From JANQPX01 sp039197065 (GTDB taxonomy: Bacteria > Pseudomonadota > Alphaproteobacteria > Geminicoccales > Geminicoccaceae), in contig JBCCUL010000053.1 of NCBI GenBank assembly GCA_039197065.1, forward strand, positions 1 through 29,697: a DNA stretch of 29,697 bases, written 5' to 3'. The position numbers and the translations under genes were made by a program. A model generated the notes under the pieces. It did not search any database and was not told the origin of the DNA. It saw only the letters and a program-made list of their open reading frames with translations. Below are positions 13,878 through 23,461 of the stretch, piece by piece (the stretch's first letter is position 1; each line of letters opens with the position of its first letter).

Positions 13878-15971
13878 ATGATACGCGTAGGCGTCGACGT
13901 CGGCGGGACGTTCACCGATATCGTTCTGGAACGAACGAAAGCCGACGGGGGAGACGATCAGCAGGTTGTCGTGACCAAAGTCCCCTCCACCCCCCATGAT
14001 CAGTCGGAAGGCGTCACCGAAGGGGTCTTGCAGGTCTGTCGCATGGCCGGCATCGAAGCTGGCGACATCGACATGCTGTTCCACGGCACCACCGTTGCGA
14101 CCAACATGGTCATCGAGCGCAAAGGGGCGGAGGTGGGCATGCTCACCACCCGTGGATTTCGTGACATACTGCACATGGCGCGACACAAACGGCCCCACAA
14201 TTTCTCATTGCAGTTCGATGTGCCGTGGCAATCCAAACCCTTGGTGAAGCGGCGCAACCGCCTGCCGATCACAGAACGGATCATGCCGCCTACAGGTGAC
14301 GTCGAGGTGCCGCTGGATGAAGCCGAAGTGCGCGAGGCGGCTGAGCTCCTGAAGAAGCGCGGCGTGGACGCGGTCATCGTCGGCTTTTTGTTTTCATTCC
14401 TGAATGACAGCCATGAAAAACGCGCGCTGGAGATCCTGCGCGAGATCATGCCGGACGCCTTCATCTGCGCCTCATCGGAGGTGGTGAATGTGATCCGGGA
14501 GTATGAACGATTCTCGTCCACGGCGATGAACGCCTATATCGGCCCAAAGACGGCCCTCTATCTGAACAGTCTGGAAGGCCGCTTGCGAGAGAATGGAATC
14601 GAATGTCCCGTTCGCATCATGCAGTCGAACGGCGGCATTTCGACAGTGGCGCAATCCGCGGCGCTTCCGATCGGCTTGCTTCTGTCCGGACCGGCGGGCG
14701 GTGTCATCGGCGGGAAGTGGACCGGCGGACATTGTGACACCGGCAACGTCATCACCATCGACATTGGCGGCACGTCCGCTGACATCTCGGTGATCCAGGA
14801 CGGCGAACTGCGCATCAAGAACCCGCGGGATACCGAAGTTGCGAACCTTCCTGTTCTTGCGCCGATGATCGACATCGACGCGATCGGCGCGGGCGGCGGT
14901 TCCATCGCCTATATCGATGAAGGCGGCGCTTTTAGGGTGGGTCCGCGCTCTGCAGGCGCCGTGCCCGGCCCCGCTTGTTACGGTCGCGGCGGCACCGAAC
15001 CCACGGTGACGGATGCACAGGTCGTTCTCGGCCGGCTGGACCCGGAACGCTTCCTGGGCGGTGATCTGTCGATCGACAGGAGCCTGGCCGAGAGGGCGAT
15101 CAAAGAGCATATCGCTGACCCGCTCGGCATGTCGGTGACCGAAGCAGCACTTGGCATCATCAAGATCATCAACAACAACATGGCGTTGGCGATCAACGCG
15201 AACTCCGTGGCGAAGGGCATCGACCCGCGCAGCTTTTCGCTGATGGCGTTTGGCGGGGCCGGCCCACTCCATGCTGTCGCTTTGGGAGAGATGATCCAGA
15301 CCAACGCCGTGATTTCTCCCCTGCAGCCTGGGATCACTGCCGCCATGGGCCTCTTGGTGACGGATCTGAAATACGAATATACGCGGTCCGTTCTGCAAAC
15401 CATGAACGACGCCGACGATGAAGCGCTCGCCAAGATCAACGCCATCGCCGATGAGCTGACGGCTGAGGCGGACGCCCAGCTTGACGCGGACGGCATCCCC
15501 TCGGATGCGCGGCGTTTCACCAGGATCATGGAATGCCGTTATCTCGGACAAGGCTTCGAGTTGCGGGCGGACATGCCGGACGGTCCGTTGACACAAGACA
15601 ATAAGACCGCCGTGATCGACAGCTTCTTCAACGTCCACAAAGAAGTCTACGGACATGCTTTCCGTGACCAGATCATCGAAGGCGTGACGCTCCGCATCAT
15701 CGCCTCGGCCGAGGTCGATCAGTTGCGCCTGCCCGATCTCAAGCATGGCGGCCGCACGGATCCGGAAGATGCGCTCTTGAATGTCGCCGACACTGTCTTT
15801 GACGATGGACGCCTGACGAAGACGCCTCGCTATGAGCGCGACACGCTGTTGGCAGAAGACAGGGTGAATGGCCCAGCCATCATCACCCAGCACAACTCCA
15901 CCACGATCGTGCCACCGGGCAATGTCGCCACTGTCTTGGGCCATGGCGACATTCGTATCACGCGCATATAG
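13878..15971 (+). CDS. hyuA: Hydantoinase/oxoprolinase subunit A
   Basis: A 697-aa HyuA-family subunit. I set the start at ATG 13878, preceded by GGGAGG, so that the protein begins MIRVGVDVGGTFTD, the N-terminal phosphate-binding motif of the ASKHA/hydantoinase A fold. A second signature, TIDIGGTSADIS, lies near residues 294-305, with GAGGGSIAYID near 335-345. In N-methylhydantoinase, 5-oxoprolinase and acetone/acetophenone carboxylases this subunit uses ATP to activate the substrate. The HyuB partner follows after 12 bp. Length and motifs are complete. The substrate is not determined by sequence: hydantoins, N-methylhydantoin or 5-oxoproline-like lactams are candidates. Confidence 0.9.
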   Translation: MIRVGVDVGGTFTDIVLERTKADGGDDQQVVVTKVPSTPHDQSEGVTEGVLQVCRMAGIEAGDIDMLFHGTTVATNMVIERKGAEVGMLTTRGFRDILHMARHKRPHNFSLQFDVPWQSKPLVKRRNRLPITERIMPPTGDVEVPLDEAEVREAAELLKKRGVDAVIVGFLFSFLNDSHEKRALEILREIMPDAFICASSEVVNVIREYERFSSTAMNAYIGPKTALYLNSLEGRLRENGIECPVRIMQSNGGISTVAQSAALPIGLLLSGPAGGVIGGKWTGGHCDTGNVITIDIGGTSADISVIQDGELRIKNPRDTEVANLPVLAPMIDIDAIGAGGGSIAYIDEGGAFRVGPRSAGAVPGPACYGRGGTEPTVTDAQVVLGRLDPERFLGGDLSIDRSLAERAIKEHIADPLGMSVTEAALGIIKIINNNMALAINANSVAKGIDPRSFSLMAFGGAGPLHAVALGEMIQTNAVISPLQPGITAAMGLLVTDLKYEYTRSVLQTMNDADDEALAKINAIADELTAEADAQLDADGIPSDARRFTRIMECRYLGQGFELRADMPDGPLTQDNKTAVIDSFFNVHKEVYGHAFRDQIIEGVTLRIIASAEVDQLRLPDLKHGGRTDPEDALLNVADTVFDDGRLTKTPRYERDTLLAEDRVNGPAIITQHNSTTIVPPGNVATVLGHGDIRITRI

Positions 15972-15983
15972 GGGGATAGAAAA

Positions 15984-17753
15984 ATGACCAAGGAACTCGA
16001 TCCCGTCACCCTGCAGGTCGTCGGCGGCGCGCTCCATTCGATCGCTGAGCAAATGGGCAACGTGCTCTATCGCATGTCCTACTCGTCGATCATTCGGGAA
16101 AGTCAGGACCTGGGCGCTGGCCTGTTCGACACAGGCTATAACACACTTTGCGAGTCGGACTCGACGCCGATGCATATCGGATCACTGCCAGGCTATCTGC
16201 GCGGCATCGAACAGACGGTCAAGCTCGAAGACTGGAAGCCCGGCGACTGCGTCATCCACAATCACCCCTATAAGGGCGCTTCGCACTCGCCCGACATCGC
16301 GATCGTGATGCCGGTTTTCTTTGATGGCGAGCTCGTGGGCTTTTCCGCCAACACCGCGCACCATGTCGATATCGGTGCGGCGACGCCCGGGCTGATCATC
16401 GATGTGCCCGATGTCTGGGCGGAGGGCATGCTGCTTGACGGCGTGAAGCTCTACAATGAGGGGGTCCGCAACGAGGATCTGTGGAAATACATCCGGGACA
16501 ACACGCGGGTGCCGGGCCTGGTGATGGGCGACCTGGAAGCGCAAATCGCGTCGGCGGAGTTGGGCGTGCGGCGCTTCGAAGAACTGATCGCCAAATATGG
16601 CAAGGACACGGTGATCCAGGCGACCAGGCAGCTGATGGATTACACCGAGCGTCGGATGCGCGCGGAGATCGCGAAGATTCCTGACGGCGAATATTTTGCC
16701 GAAGGCTTTCTGGACGATGACGGTCGCGACCGTGAAACCAGGTTGCCGATCAAGGTCTGCGTGCGCATCAAAGGCGACAGTGCCGAGATCGATCTGACCG
16801 GTTCGTCGCCCCAGGTGCCGACAGCGTTCAATGTGCCGTTCGATGGCTCGACCAAGGTCGCGGCCTTCTTCGTGTTTCGAGCGATGCTGCTGGATACCTA
16901 CACAGCGACCGATGATATACCGGCCAATGAAGGATCGTTCCGGCCGATCAGCGTGATCGCGCCCGAAGGCTGTATCTTCAACCCAATCGCGCCAGCAGCG
17001 GCCGAGGCTCGCTTCTGCCAGATCCAGCGGATGTCCGACCTGGTCATCAAGGCGCTCGCGCCGGTGATCCCGGACAAGGTGACGGCTGGCAACGCAGCCA
17101 CGCTATCCTTCGCCGCTTATTCCGGCGTGCGCCCGAATGGTGAGTATTGGGTCTTCTTGGAGGTGAATGAAGCCGCGATGGGTGGACGCCCCGCTTCTGA
17201 CGGGCCCGACACGGTCGAGGAATTGATGCGCAATACGCGCAACAACCCGCTTGAAGATCTGGGCATGCATCTGCCGCTCATCTGTGATCGCTACGAGGTC
17301 CGCGATGATGTGCCGCCCGGCGCCGGCAAGTTCCGTGGCGGCTCAGGCGTGGTGAAGTCGCAGCGTTATCTCACACCGGGTTTCATGACCCACGAATCCG
17401 ATCGGCATGAAGATGCGCCCTGGGGCGTGTTCGGCGGGAAAGAGGGCGCTGTCGGCAAGATGGAGATCCACAATATCAAGAGCGGCGAGACGCGCCAGGA
17501 ATACGCGAAATATTCAGGCATGCGCACCGAGATCGGGGATGTCGTGAGCTATTTTTCACCATCGGGCGGCGGCTACGGCGATCCTCTGGAGCGACCGGCT
17601 GACAAGGTGCTGGATGACGTCCTGGACGGCTTTATCACCTCGGATCATGCCCGGACCAGTTACGGTGTTGTCCTGAAAGAGGTCGATGACGGTTATGGTT
17701 GGGCGCTGGATCAGGCGGCCACCGAAAGCCTGCGCGCGGAGATACGGTCCTGA
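15984..17753 (+). CDS. hyuB: Hydantoinase/oxoprolinase subunit B
   Basis: A 589-aa HyuB-family subunit starting MTKELDPVTLQVVGGALHSI, with a GGGGGA ribosome binding site. Typical family blocks are HNHPYKGASHSPDIAIV (about residues 93-109), TAHHVDIGA, RFRGGSGV-like KFRGGSGVVKSQRY and a C-terminal SPSGGGYGDPLERP. Together with HyuA it forms an ATP-dependent amidohydrolase that opens a five-membered cyclic amide. The 12-bp gap to hyuA shows co-transcription. It is followed by 196 bp and then a complete ABC importer on the same strand, which probably brings in the substrate or a precursor. Confidence 0.9.
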   Translation: MTKELDPVTLQVVGGALHSIAEQMGNVLYRMSYSSIIRESQDLGAGLFDTGYNTLCESDSTPMHIGSLPGYLRGIEQTVKLEDWKPGDCVIHNHPYKGASHSPDIAIVMPVFFDGELVGFSANTAHHVDIGAATPGLIIDVPDVWAEGMLLDGVKLYNEGVRNEDLWKYIRDNTRVPGLVMGDLEAQIASAELGVRRFEELIAKYGKDTVIQATRQLMDYTERRMRAEIAKIPDGEYFAEGFLDDDGRDRETRLPIKVCVRIKGDSAEIDLTGSSPQVPTAFNVPFDGSTKVAAFFVFRAMLLDTYTATDDIPANEGSFRPISVIAPEGCIFNPIAPAAAEARFCQIQRMSDLVIKALAPVIPDKVTAGNAATLSFAAYSGVRPNGEYWVFLEVNEAAMGGRPASDGPDTVEELMRNTRNNPLEDLGMHLPLICDRYEVRDDVPPGAGKFRGGSGVVKSQRYLTPGFMTHESDRHEDAPWGVFGGKEGAVGKMEIHNIKSGETRQEYAKYSGMRTEIGDVVSYFSPSGGGYGDPLERPADKVLDDVLDGFITSDHARTSYGVVLKEVDDGYGWALDQAATESLRAEIRS

Positions 17754-17814
17754 GATCGTTTCAGCAACCGATCCTGTGCTTGGTCATCGATGCAGGAGCC
17801 AAATCAGCTTCTTT

Positions 17815-17829
17815 GCCTGTGCAACAGGC
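17815..17829 (+). promoter_or_regulatory. Palindrome GCCTGT-GCA-ACAGGC between hyuB and the importer
   Basis: A perfect 6-bp inverted repeat with a 3-nt centre lies in the 196-bp gap before the solute-binding protein gene. It could be an operator or a small hairpin. No convincing -35/-10 pair is visible around it. Confidence 0.3.
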
Positions 17830-17949
17830 CACTTGCACAAGAGTTGGTTACCTTATGGCAAGAACCAGGTTCGCTGCCATATTGACAAGCCACTAACAGT
17901 ACTTGCTGAGTCGAAATAAGCAAAAACACGAAACAAAAGGAGCATCGGT

Positions 17950-18987
17950 ATGACGTCATCATCTCGGACACTTGCAACAAGTTTTCTGGCGGTGCTGCTA
18001 ACTCTGCCAACCGCAGCTCAGGCTGAAGGTCAGCTCAACATCTATAATTGGGGTGACTACATCAATCCCGAGGTGCTGACGCGCTTTACCCAAGACACCG
18101 GGATCGAGGTGACGTTGGACACCTATGGCACCAACGAGGAGATGCTCGCCAAGATCCAGGCAGGTGCGACCGGCTATGACATCGTGTTCCCGTCCGTCCA
18201 TATGCGGGACATCATGCAGAAGCTTGGGCTGCTTCATGATGCCAAGGTGAATACGCTTGCCGGTTTTGAAAACATCGATCCGGCGGCGAAGCGCTCCAAA
18301 GTCGATCCGGAAAGCTCCTATTGCCTGCCCTATGCCTGGGGTGCGGTCGGTGTCTTCTACAACAAGGAGGAAGCCGGCGAGATCGAGAGCTGGGATGACT
18401 TCTTCGCGCTTCCTGATCAAGGCAAGAAGATCACTATGCTGGATGATCTTCGCGAGACCATTGGCGTCGCTCTGATCAAGAACGGCCATTCCGTGAACAC
18501 TGCCGACGGCGACGCGCTGAAAGAAGCGGAAGCCTGGCTTCTGGAGCGGAAGGAAAAGGTCTCGGCCTTTTCCTACGACATCGTGCCGCTGGTGCAGGCG
18601 GGCGACATCGCGGCCGCCCATTGGTATGTCGGCGCCACCATCTACACCCTGGAAGAGCCGGACAAGCTCGGCTTCGTCATCCCCGAGGAAGGGGCGACGA
18701 TGTATCAAGAGGATATCTGCGTCCTGGAGAGCGCTCCCAACAAGGAAAGCGCCATCCGCTTCCTCGAGTTTTACATGCAGCCCGAAATCGCCGCGCTCAA
18801 CACGGTGCAGCAGGTGAATGGCACCGCCAATGTCCCGGCACGCGATCTCCTGCCCGACGAGTTGAAGGCGAACCCCAACACGAACCCACCGGCTGAGGTG
18901 ATGGAGAAGCTGCAGATCTTCGAGGATCTCGGCGATGATCTCCGAAAATACAATCGGGTCTGGACCAAAGTCCGCACGGCGCAATGA
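17950..18987 (+). CDS. PotD/PotF-type periplasmic solute-binding protein
   Basis: A 345-aa protein with a clear signal peptide (cleavage probably after AQA, residue 25), followed by LNIYNWGDYINPEVLTRF, the hallmark opening of spermidine/putrescine-type binding proteins. Other family blocks are YDIVFPS, LPYAWGAVGVFYN and IPEEGATMYQED. AAAGGAG lies seven bases before the ATG. It overlaps the ATPase gene as ATGA (18984-18987). The family binds polyamines but also other cationic or amide compounds. Since it follows hyuAB and precedes a DmpA-type peptidase, a cyclic amide or peptide-like substrate is just as likely. A substrate-based gene name is therefore withheld. Confidence 0.9.
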   Translation: MTSSSRTLATSFLAVLLTLPTAAQAEGQLNIYNWGDYINPEVLTRFTQDTGIEVTLDTYGTNEEMLAKIQAGATGYDIVFPSVHMRDIMQKLGLLHDAKVNTLAGFENIDPAAKRSKVDPESSYCLPYAWGAVGVFYNKEEAGEIESWDDFFALPDQGKKITMLDDLRETIGVALIKNGHSVNTADGDALKEAEAWLLERKEKVSAFSYDIVPLVQAGDIAAAHWYVGATIYTLEEPDKLGFVIPEEGATMYQEDICVLESAPNKESAIRFLEFYMQPEIAALNTVQQVNGTANVPARDLLPDELKANPNTNPPAEVMEKLQIFEDLGDDLRKYNRVWTKVRTAQ

Positions 18988-20111
18988 GCGAGGGGGACAG
19001 CGTCCCCGAAGCCCCGATTGCCGCTATCGCCGATGCGGTCAAGCGCTTTGTGACCCCCGAGGGCGGCACGGTCGCCGCCCTCGACGGTGTCACGCTCGAG
19101 ATCAGCAAACGCGAATTCGTGACGCTTCTCGGACCTTCCGGCTGCGGAAAGACCACGCTGCTGCGGGCGATCAGCGGTTTCGAGAACCTGGACGAAGGCG
19201 AGGTTCGAATCGGCGGGGAGGTGATGACCGACGTCCCGCCGCATCAGCGGCCGGTCAACACGGTCTTTCAGAACTACGCGCTGTTTCCGCATCTGAGCGT
19301 CGAAGGCAATGTCGCTTACGGCCTCGAAGTCACCGGCGTGCCCAAACGCGAGCGTGTGGTGCGGGTCGGCGAAGCTTTGGAGATGGTCGGTCTCTCCGGC
19401 TACGAGAAGCGGCGCCCGGACCAGCTCTCCGGCGGTCAGCGCCAGCGGGTAGCCCTTTCACGCGCGATCGTCAACCGGCCCAGCCTCCTCCTTCTGGACG
19501 AGCCGCTCTCCGCTCTCGATCGCAATCTTCGTCAATCCATGCAGCTGGAACTGAAGACGCTGCAGCATGATCTCGGGATCTGCTTTCTGTTCGTGACCCA
19601 CGATCAGGAGGAAGCGCTCACCATGTCGGACCGCGTGGTCGTGCTGAACCAGGGGAGGATCGAACAGTCCGGCACGCCCGAAGCGCTCTACCATCGGCCA
19701 TCGACGCGCTTCGTCGCCGCGTTTATCGGCGATGGCTCGCTGTTCTACGGGACGATCCAGGGACCAAGCAATGACCCTCATCTCCAGACCGAGGACGGGC
19801 TCCGCTTTCGCCTGGCACCTGGCGCTCCCGTCGGCGAGCGAACGACGCTTCTCCTGCGCCCGGAACATTTGGAGCTCGTCCCAAAGGACAGTGGTGATGG
19901 CAAGGGGGCGATCGACGCGCGGCTGGAGCAGTCGATTTTCCTCGGCGCGTCTCGGCAGCTTGTCTGCAAGCTCGCGAATGGTGCGACCGTGACGGCAGCG
20001 CCTGCCGGCCTTGGCGAAAAGGAATCCGACCTCGTCGACGGCCAGGCGATCCAGCTCGCCTATCGCCTCGACCGCCCATATCTGATCCCGGAGCCCGCCC
20101 ATGGCGGCTAG
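18984..20111 (+). CDS. PotA-type ABC importer ATPase
   Basis: A 375-aa ATPase with Walker A GPSGCGKT (50-57), signature LSGGQRQRV (148-156), Walker B LLLLDE (168-173) and the switch His in FVTHDQEEAL. The C-terminal 120 residues form a TOBE-type regulatory domain, as in polyamine/iron/maltose importers. It energises the two permeases that follow. The start codon overlaps the binding protein gene by 4 bp and the end overlaps the first permease gene by 11 bp, so the four genes are translationally coupled. Confidence 0.93.
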   Translation: MSEGDSVPEAPIAAIADAVKRFVTPEGGTVAALDGVTLEISKREFVTLLGPSGCGKTTLLRAISGFENLDEGEVRIGGEVMTDVPPHQRPVNTVFQNYALFPHLSVEGNVAYGLEVTGVPKRERVVRVGEALEMVGLSGYEKRRPDQLSGGQRQRVALSRAIVNRPSLLLLDEPLSALDRNLRQSMQLELKTLQHDLGICFLFVTHDQEEALTMSDRVVVLNQGRIEQSGTPEALYHRPSTRFVAAFIGDGSLFYGTIQGPSNDPHLQTEDGLRFRLAPGAPVGERTTLLLRPEHLELVPKDSGDGKGAIDARLEQSIFLGASRQLVCKLANGATVTAAPAGLGEKESDLVDGQAIQLAYRLDRPYLIPEPAHGG

Positions 20112-20985
20112 GCGAGAAAGCCGTCGCCTGTTCACGCTGCTCGGTCCAGCGACTCTTTTCCTCGGCGTTTTCTTCCTCGGCCCGCTTCTGGTGATGATCG
20201 TCTACAGCTTTCTTGCACCCGGCCTCTATGGCGGTGTGGTCTGGGAGTTCTATCACTGGAATTACGGCCGCATTCTCGGCTGGGCCGACGGCGAGTGGGA
20301 GGATTTTGATCCGGTCTACGTTCAAATCTTCCTGCGCTCGGCGCGCCTGGCCCTCACCAATGTCCTGATCACGCTGGTCATCTGTTATCCCGCCGCACTC
20401 TGGGTGAGCCGGCTGTCCGCGCGCTGGCAGACCTTGGTCGTCTTCCTGATCACCCTTCCCTTCTTCGTCAGCCTGGTGGTTCGCCTGTTCGCCTGGGTGC
20501 TGATCCTGCGTCCTTCCGGTTTCATGAATTCCGCCCTGATGAGCCTCGGTCTGATCAATGAGCCGATCGACATCATCTTCACCGAAACCGCCGTTCTCAT
20601 CGGTCTCGCCTACGTCCTTCTGCCGTTCATGTTCCTGCCGATCTATGCGAGCGTCGAGAAGCTTGATCACTCGCTGCTTGAAGCCTCCGCCGATCTCGGC
20701 GCCGGACCGCTCAAAACCTTCCTCCGCGTGACGCTCCCACTCACCCTTCCCGGCATCGCCGCGGGCTCCGTCCTGGTGTTCATTCCGAGCCTCGGCAATT
20801 TCATCGTCCCCGATCTGCTCGGCGGCGCAAAGGTCCTGATGATCGGCAATCTGGTCGAGCAGCAGTTTCTCTCCGCACGCAACTGGCCCTTTGGCGCCGC
20901 CCTTTCGGTTATGATCATGTCGGTAATGTTCGTCCTGATCCTCGTCTACATCAGGCGGATCGGCCGCAAGGGGGTCGAGGCATGA
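20101..20985 (+). CDS. PotB-type ABC permease
   Basis: A 294-aa membrane permease with six predicted transmembrane segments, from TLFLGVFFLGPLLVMIVYSF to MIMSVMFVLILVYI. The EAA loop, EASADLGAGPLKTFLRVTLP, contacts the ATPase. Length and motif are typical of the first permease of polyamine-type importers. It overlaps the ATPase gene by 11 bp upstream and the second permease gene by 4 bp (ATGA) downstream. Confidence 0.92.
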   Translation: MAARRESRRLFTLLGPATLFLGVFFLGPLLVMIVYSFLAPGLYGGVVWEFYHWNYGRILGWADGEWEDFDPVYVQIFLRSARLALTNVLITLVICYPAALWVSRLSARWQTLVVFLITLPFFVSLVVRLFAWVLILRPSGFMNSALMSLGLINEPIDIIFTETAVLIGLAYVLLPFMFLPIYASVEKLDHSLLEASADLGAGPLKTFLRVTLPLTLPGIAAGSVLVFIPSLGNFIVPDLLGGAKVLMIGNLVEQQFLSARNWPFGAALSVMIMSVMFVLILVYIRRIGRKGVEA

Positions 20986-21809
20986 GCAAGAAGACGCCCT
21001 GGATCCAGCGCCTGTTCAGCCTCTACGGCACTCTTTTCCTGATCTTCGTCTACGCGCCGATCATCATGATCGTGGTCTTCTCCTTCAACGCCAATCCCAT
21101 CAACATGATGATCTGGTCCGGCTTCACCTTCGACTGGTACTGGACCATCTTCGGCTATCCGACGGCGCTGAACGAGCAGACGCTCTACGTGGAGTCCACG
21201 GATCAGCTCCTGGCCGCGGTGAAGAACAGCCTGATCGTCGCCGCGACCACCACCACGGTCTCGACCATTCTCGGCACAATGACGGCGCTCGCTCTCTACC
21301 GCTATCGCTTCTACGCCCGGCCCTTCTATCAGGGGCTCCTCTACATGCCGATGGTGATGCCGGACATCGTGCTCGGCATTGCGCTTCTGGTGTTCTTCGT
21401 CAATTTCGGCGTCCAGCTCGGCCTCGTCTCGATCATCATCGGCCACTGCACCTTTCTGATTTCTTACGTGTTCGTCGTGGTTAGCGCGCGGCTTGCCGGT
21501 ATGGACGAAACACTGGAGCAGGCCTCCGCCGATCTCGGCGCCGATGGCTGGACCACCTTTCGCCGGATCACGCTTCCCCTCATTCTACCCGGTGTGATCG
21601 GCGGCGCCCTTCTCGCCTTCATCATCTCGATGGACGATCTGGTCATCACCTATTTCATCGCGGGCGTCGACTCGACCACATTACCAGTCTTCATCTACGG
21701 CATGCTCAGGCGCGGCGTGAAGCCGGAGATCAATGCGATCGCCACGTTGATGCTGCTCTTCTCGATCGCCGTCGCCTCACTTGGCCTGTACTTCAGGCGC
21801 AGAAGGTGA
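20982..21809 (+). CDS. PotC-type ABC permease
   Basis: A 275-aa second permease with about six membrane segments and the EAA loop EQASADLGADGWTTFRRITL. It also has the NPINMMIWSGFTFDWYWTIF opening and the FIISMDDLVITYFIAG segment characteristic of PotC/PotI. It completes the importer. A 7-bp inverted repeat (AGGTGAC-GTG-GTCACCT, 21804-21820) overlaps its stop codon but has no T run, so I do not call it a terminator. Confidence 0.92.
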   Translation: MSKKTPWIQRLFSLYGTLFLIFVYAPIIMIVVFSFNANPINMMIWSGFTFDWYWTIFGYPTALNEQTLYVESTDQLLAAVKNSLIVAATTTTVSTILGTMTALALYRYRFYARPFYQGLLYMPMVMPDIVLGIALLVFFVNFGVQLGLVSIIIGHCTFLISYVFVVVSARLAGMDETLEQASADLGADGWTTFRRITLPLILPGVIGGALLAFIISMDDLVITYFIAGVDSTTLPVFIYGMLRRGVKPEINAIATLMLLFSIAVASLGLYFRRRR

Positions 21810-21929
21810 CGTGGTCACCTCATGGACTCGGACTGCTGGCATCAAGCTTGACGGTATGCGGCCCGGTTTTTGACCCCGGTGTTCTGACTTAGCGCATCGT
21901 CATAATGCGTTGGAAAGGGAGAAGCTCGA

Positions 21930-23021
21930 ATGAACAGACTCCGCGGCCGCGATCTTGGTCTGCCCTTTCCAGGTGAAACAGGCACCAACAATGCGATCAC
22001 CGACGTGCCCGGCGTCGAAGTTGGCTTTTGCACGCGCATCGAAGGCGATGGTCCGCTGGTCCAGGGCAAGGGACCCGTGCGCACCGGCGTAACCGCGATC
22101 TTGCCGCTCGGCCGGAAGCCGGACCCGGAGCCGGTCTGGGCCGGCATGTATGCGCTGAACGGCAATGGCGAGATGACGGGGACCCACTGGATCCATGACG
22201 GCGGCTATTTCGTCGGACCGGTCTGCATCACCAACACCCATAGCGTCGGCATCGTCCATCATGCCGCGGTCAAGTGGATGATCCGCACTTACGCCTCGTC
22301 TTGGGAAGCGGAGCATCTCTGGGCGATGCCCGTGGTCGCCGAAACCTATGACGGCGTCCTGAACGACATTAACGGCCAGCACATCACAGAAGCGGATGCG
22401 CTTAAAGCGCTCGATGGCGCAGCGCCCGGCCCTGTCGCGGAGGGCAATGTCGGCGGCGGCACCGGCATGATCGCTTACGAGTTCAAGGGTGGCACCGGCA
22501 CGGCGTCCAGGCGCCTCGCGATCGATGGCGAGACCTTCCATATGGGTGCCCTCGTTCAGGCCAATCACGGCATGCGCCCTTGGCTGAAGGTGCTAGGCAA
22601 ACCAGTGGGCGAGGCCATGCCGGAAGGCAGATTTTTCGATGCCGAGCAAGGCTCGATCATCGTCATTCTTGGCACGGACACCCCGATGGCGCCCCACCAG
22701 CTTCGCCGCCTAGCCAAGCGCGCGGCGATCGGTGTCGGCCGCGGCGGCTCACCTGGCGGCAACAATTCAGGCGACATCTTTCTCGCCTTCAGCACTGCCA
22801 ATCGCGGCCCGATTCCCCAGCTCGCAGGGCCACGCATGAGCTTCGAGATGATCAGCGACGAACAGTTCGACCCGATCTACATGGCGGCGGTCGAAGCGAT
22901 CGAGGAAGCCGTGATCAACGCCATGCTCGCCGCCGAGGACATGACCACCCTTCGCCCAGAAGGCCATGTCTGCCGCGCCATCGATGGCGAGAAGCTGCGG
23001 GCGTTCTTCATCACATCATAA
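21930..23021 (+). CDS. DmpA/P1-family aminopeptidase (S58)
   Basis: A 363-aa self-processing N-terminal nucleophile-type peptidase of the DmpA/BapA family. The chain should cut itself between Asn279 and Ser280 in GGNNSGDIFLAFSTAN, with Ser280 becoming the nucleophile. The N-terminal part has ITDVPGVEVG and the GVTAILPLG motif. Known relatives are L-aminopeptidase/D-Ala esterases and beta-peptidyl aminopeptidases. GGGAG precedes the ATG. It lies 120 bp after the importer on the same strand. It probably trims an imported peptide-like compound or one released by the hydantoinase. The specificity is not readable. Confidence 0.9.
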   Translation: MNRLRGRDLGLPFPGETGTNNAITDVPGVEVGFCTRIEGDGPLVQGKGPVRTGVTAILPLGRKPDPEPVWAGMYALNGNGEMTGTHWIHDGGYFVGPVCITNTHSVGIVHHAAVKWMIRTYASSWEAEHLWAMPVVAETYDGVLNDINGQHITEADALKALDGAAPGPVAEGNVGGGTGMIAYEFKGGTGTASRRLAIDGETFHMGALVQANHGMRPWLKVLGKPVGEAMPEGRFFDAEQGSIIVILGTDTPMAPHQLRRLAKRAAIGVGRGGSPGGNNSGDIFLAFSTANRGPIPQLAGPRMSFEMISDEQFDPIYMAAVEAIEEAVINAMLAAEDMTTLRPEGHVCRAIDGEKLRAFFITS

Positions 23022-23461
23022 CGAGAGATAAACTTGGACGGGTGGCGGCGGTAAGAACGCGCCGATCAATTCGGACTTCGTCGGTCTTCGTCGCCTTCTT
23101 CCTGTACCCTTGCCCCAGTTACAGGACGACCTGCAAGGCAAGCCAGACCACGACGACCACACCTCCCGTCCCGGTGCTGGCCGGGATGGTCGCGGTCACA
23201 ATTTCTGCACGAGATAATGATCTCTTTCATTAGTCACAGCACGCCTTCGATTCGATGTTTAAGGGGCGGGGGTAATCGATCAACCGTCTTGCTGCGCCTC
23301 ACAATCGGAATAGGCCGGAGAGGCCAAGCATGCTCTTATTGACGCTCTAACCCGGTAGGGCGTCCTTTAGCAGTCTGACGTAAGCGCGGAGATTGTCACA
23401 AGGCCGGTATGGGCGCGCGTTACCGGGAAGAGTGACATTCGTTCGCCTGGGAATGGAAGTC
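23022..23461 (+). other. Gene-free interval upstream of the Mg2+ transporter
   Basis: This 440-bp stretch has no convincing gene. It holds some GC-rich stem-loops, such as TCCCGG-N6-CCGGGA near 23168-23185. I looked for an M-box-like Mg2+ sensor before the MgtE gene and could not recognise one. A complement-strand reading ending in VVVVVWLALQVVL lacks a good start. Confidence 0.4.

Noticed and set aside
14472..16175. 567-aa minus-strand frame opposite the hydantoinase genes
   Set aside because: It spans two plus-strand genes with full family motifs and has His/Arg-rich shadow composition.
21804..21820. AGGTGAC-GTG-GTCACCT as terminator of the importer operon
   Set aside because: A good inverted repeat, but it overlaps the stop codon and has no following T run. 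It could be coincidental.
23146..23217. Complement-strand tail ending in VVVVVWLALQVVL
   Set aside because: It looks like the end of a membrane peptide but has no start codon with a ribosome binding site and only about 25 codons of plausible sequence.
23022..23461. Possible Mg2+ riboswitch before the MgtE-type gene
   Set aside because: I looked for M-box/ykoK-like conserved segments and found none. The visible hairpins are generic GC-rich stems.
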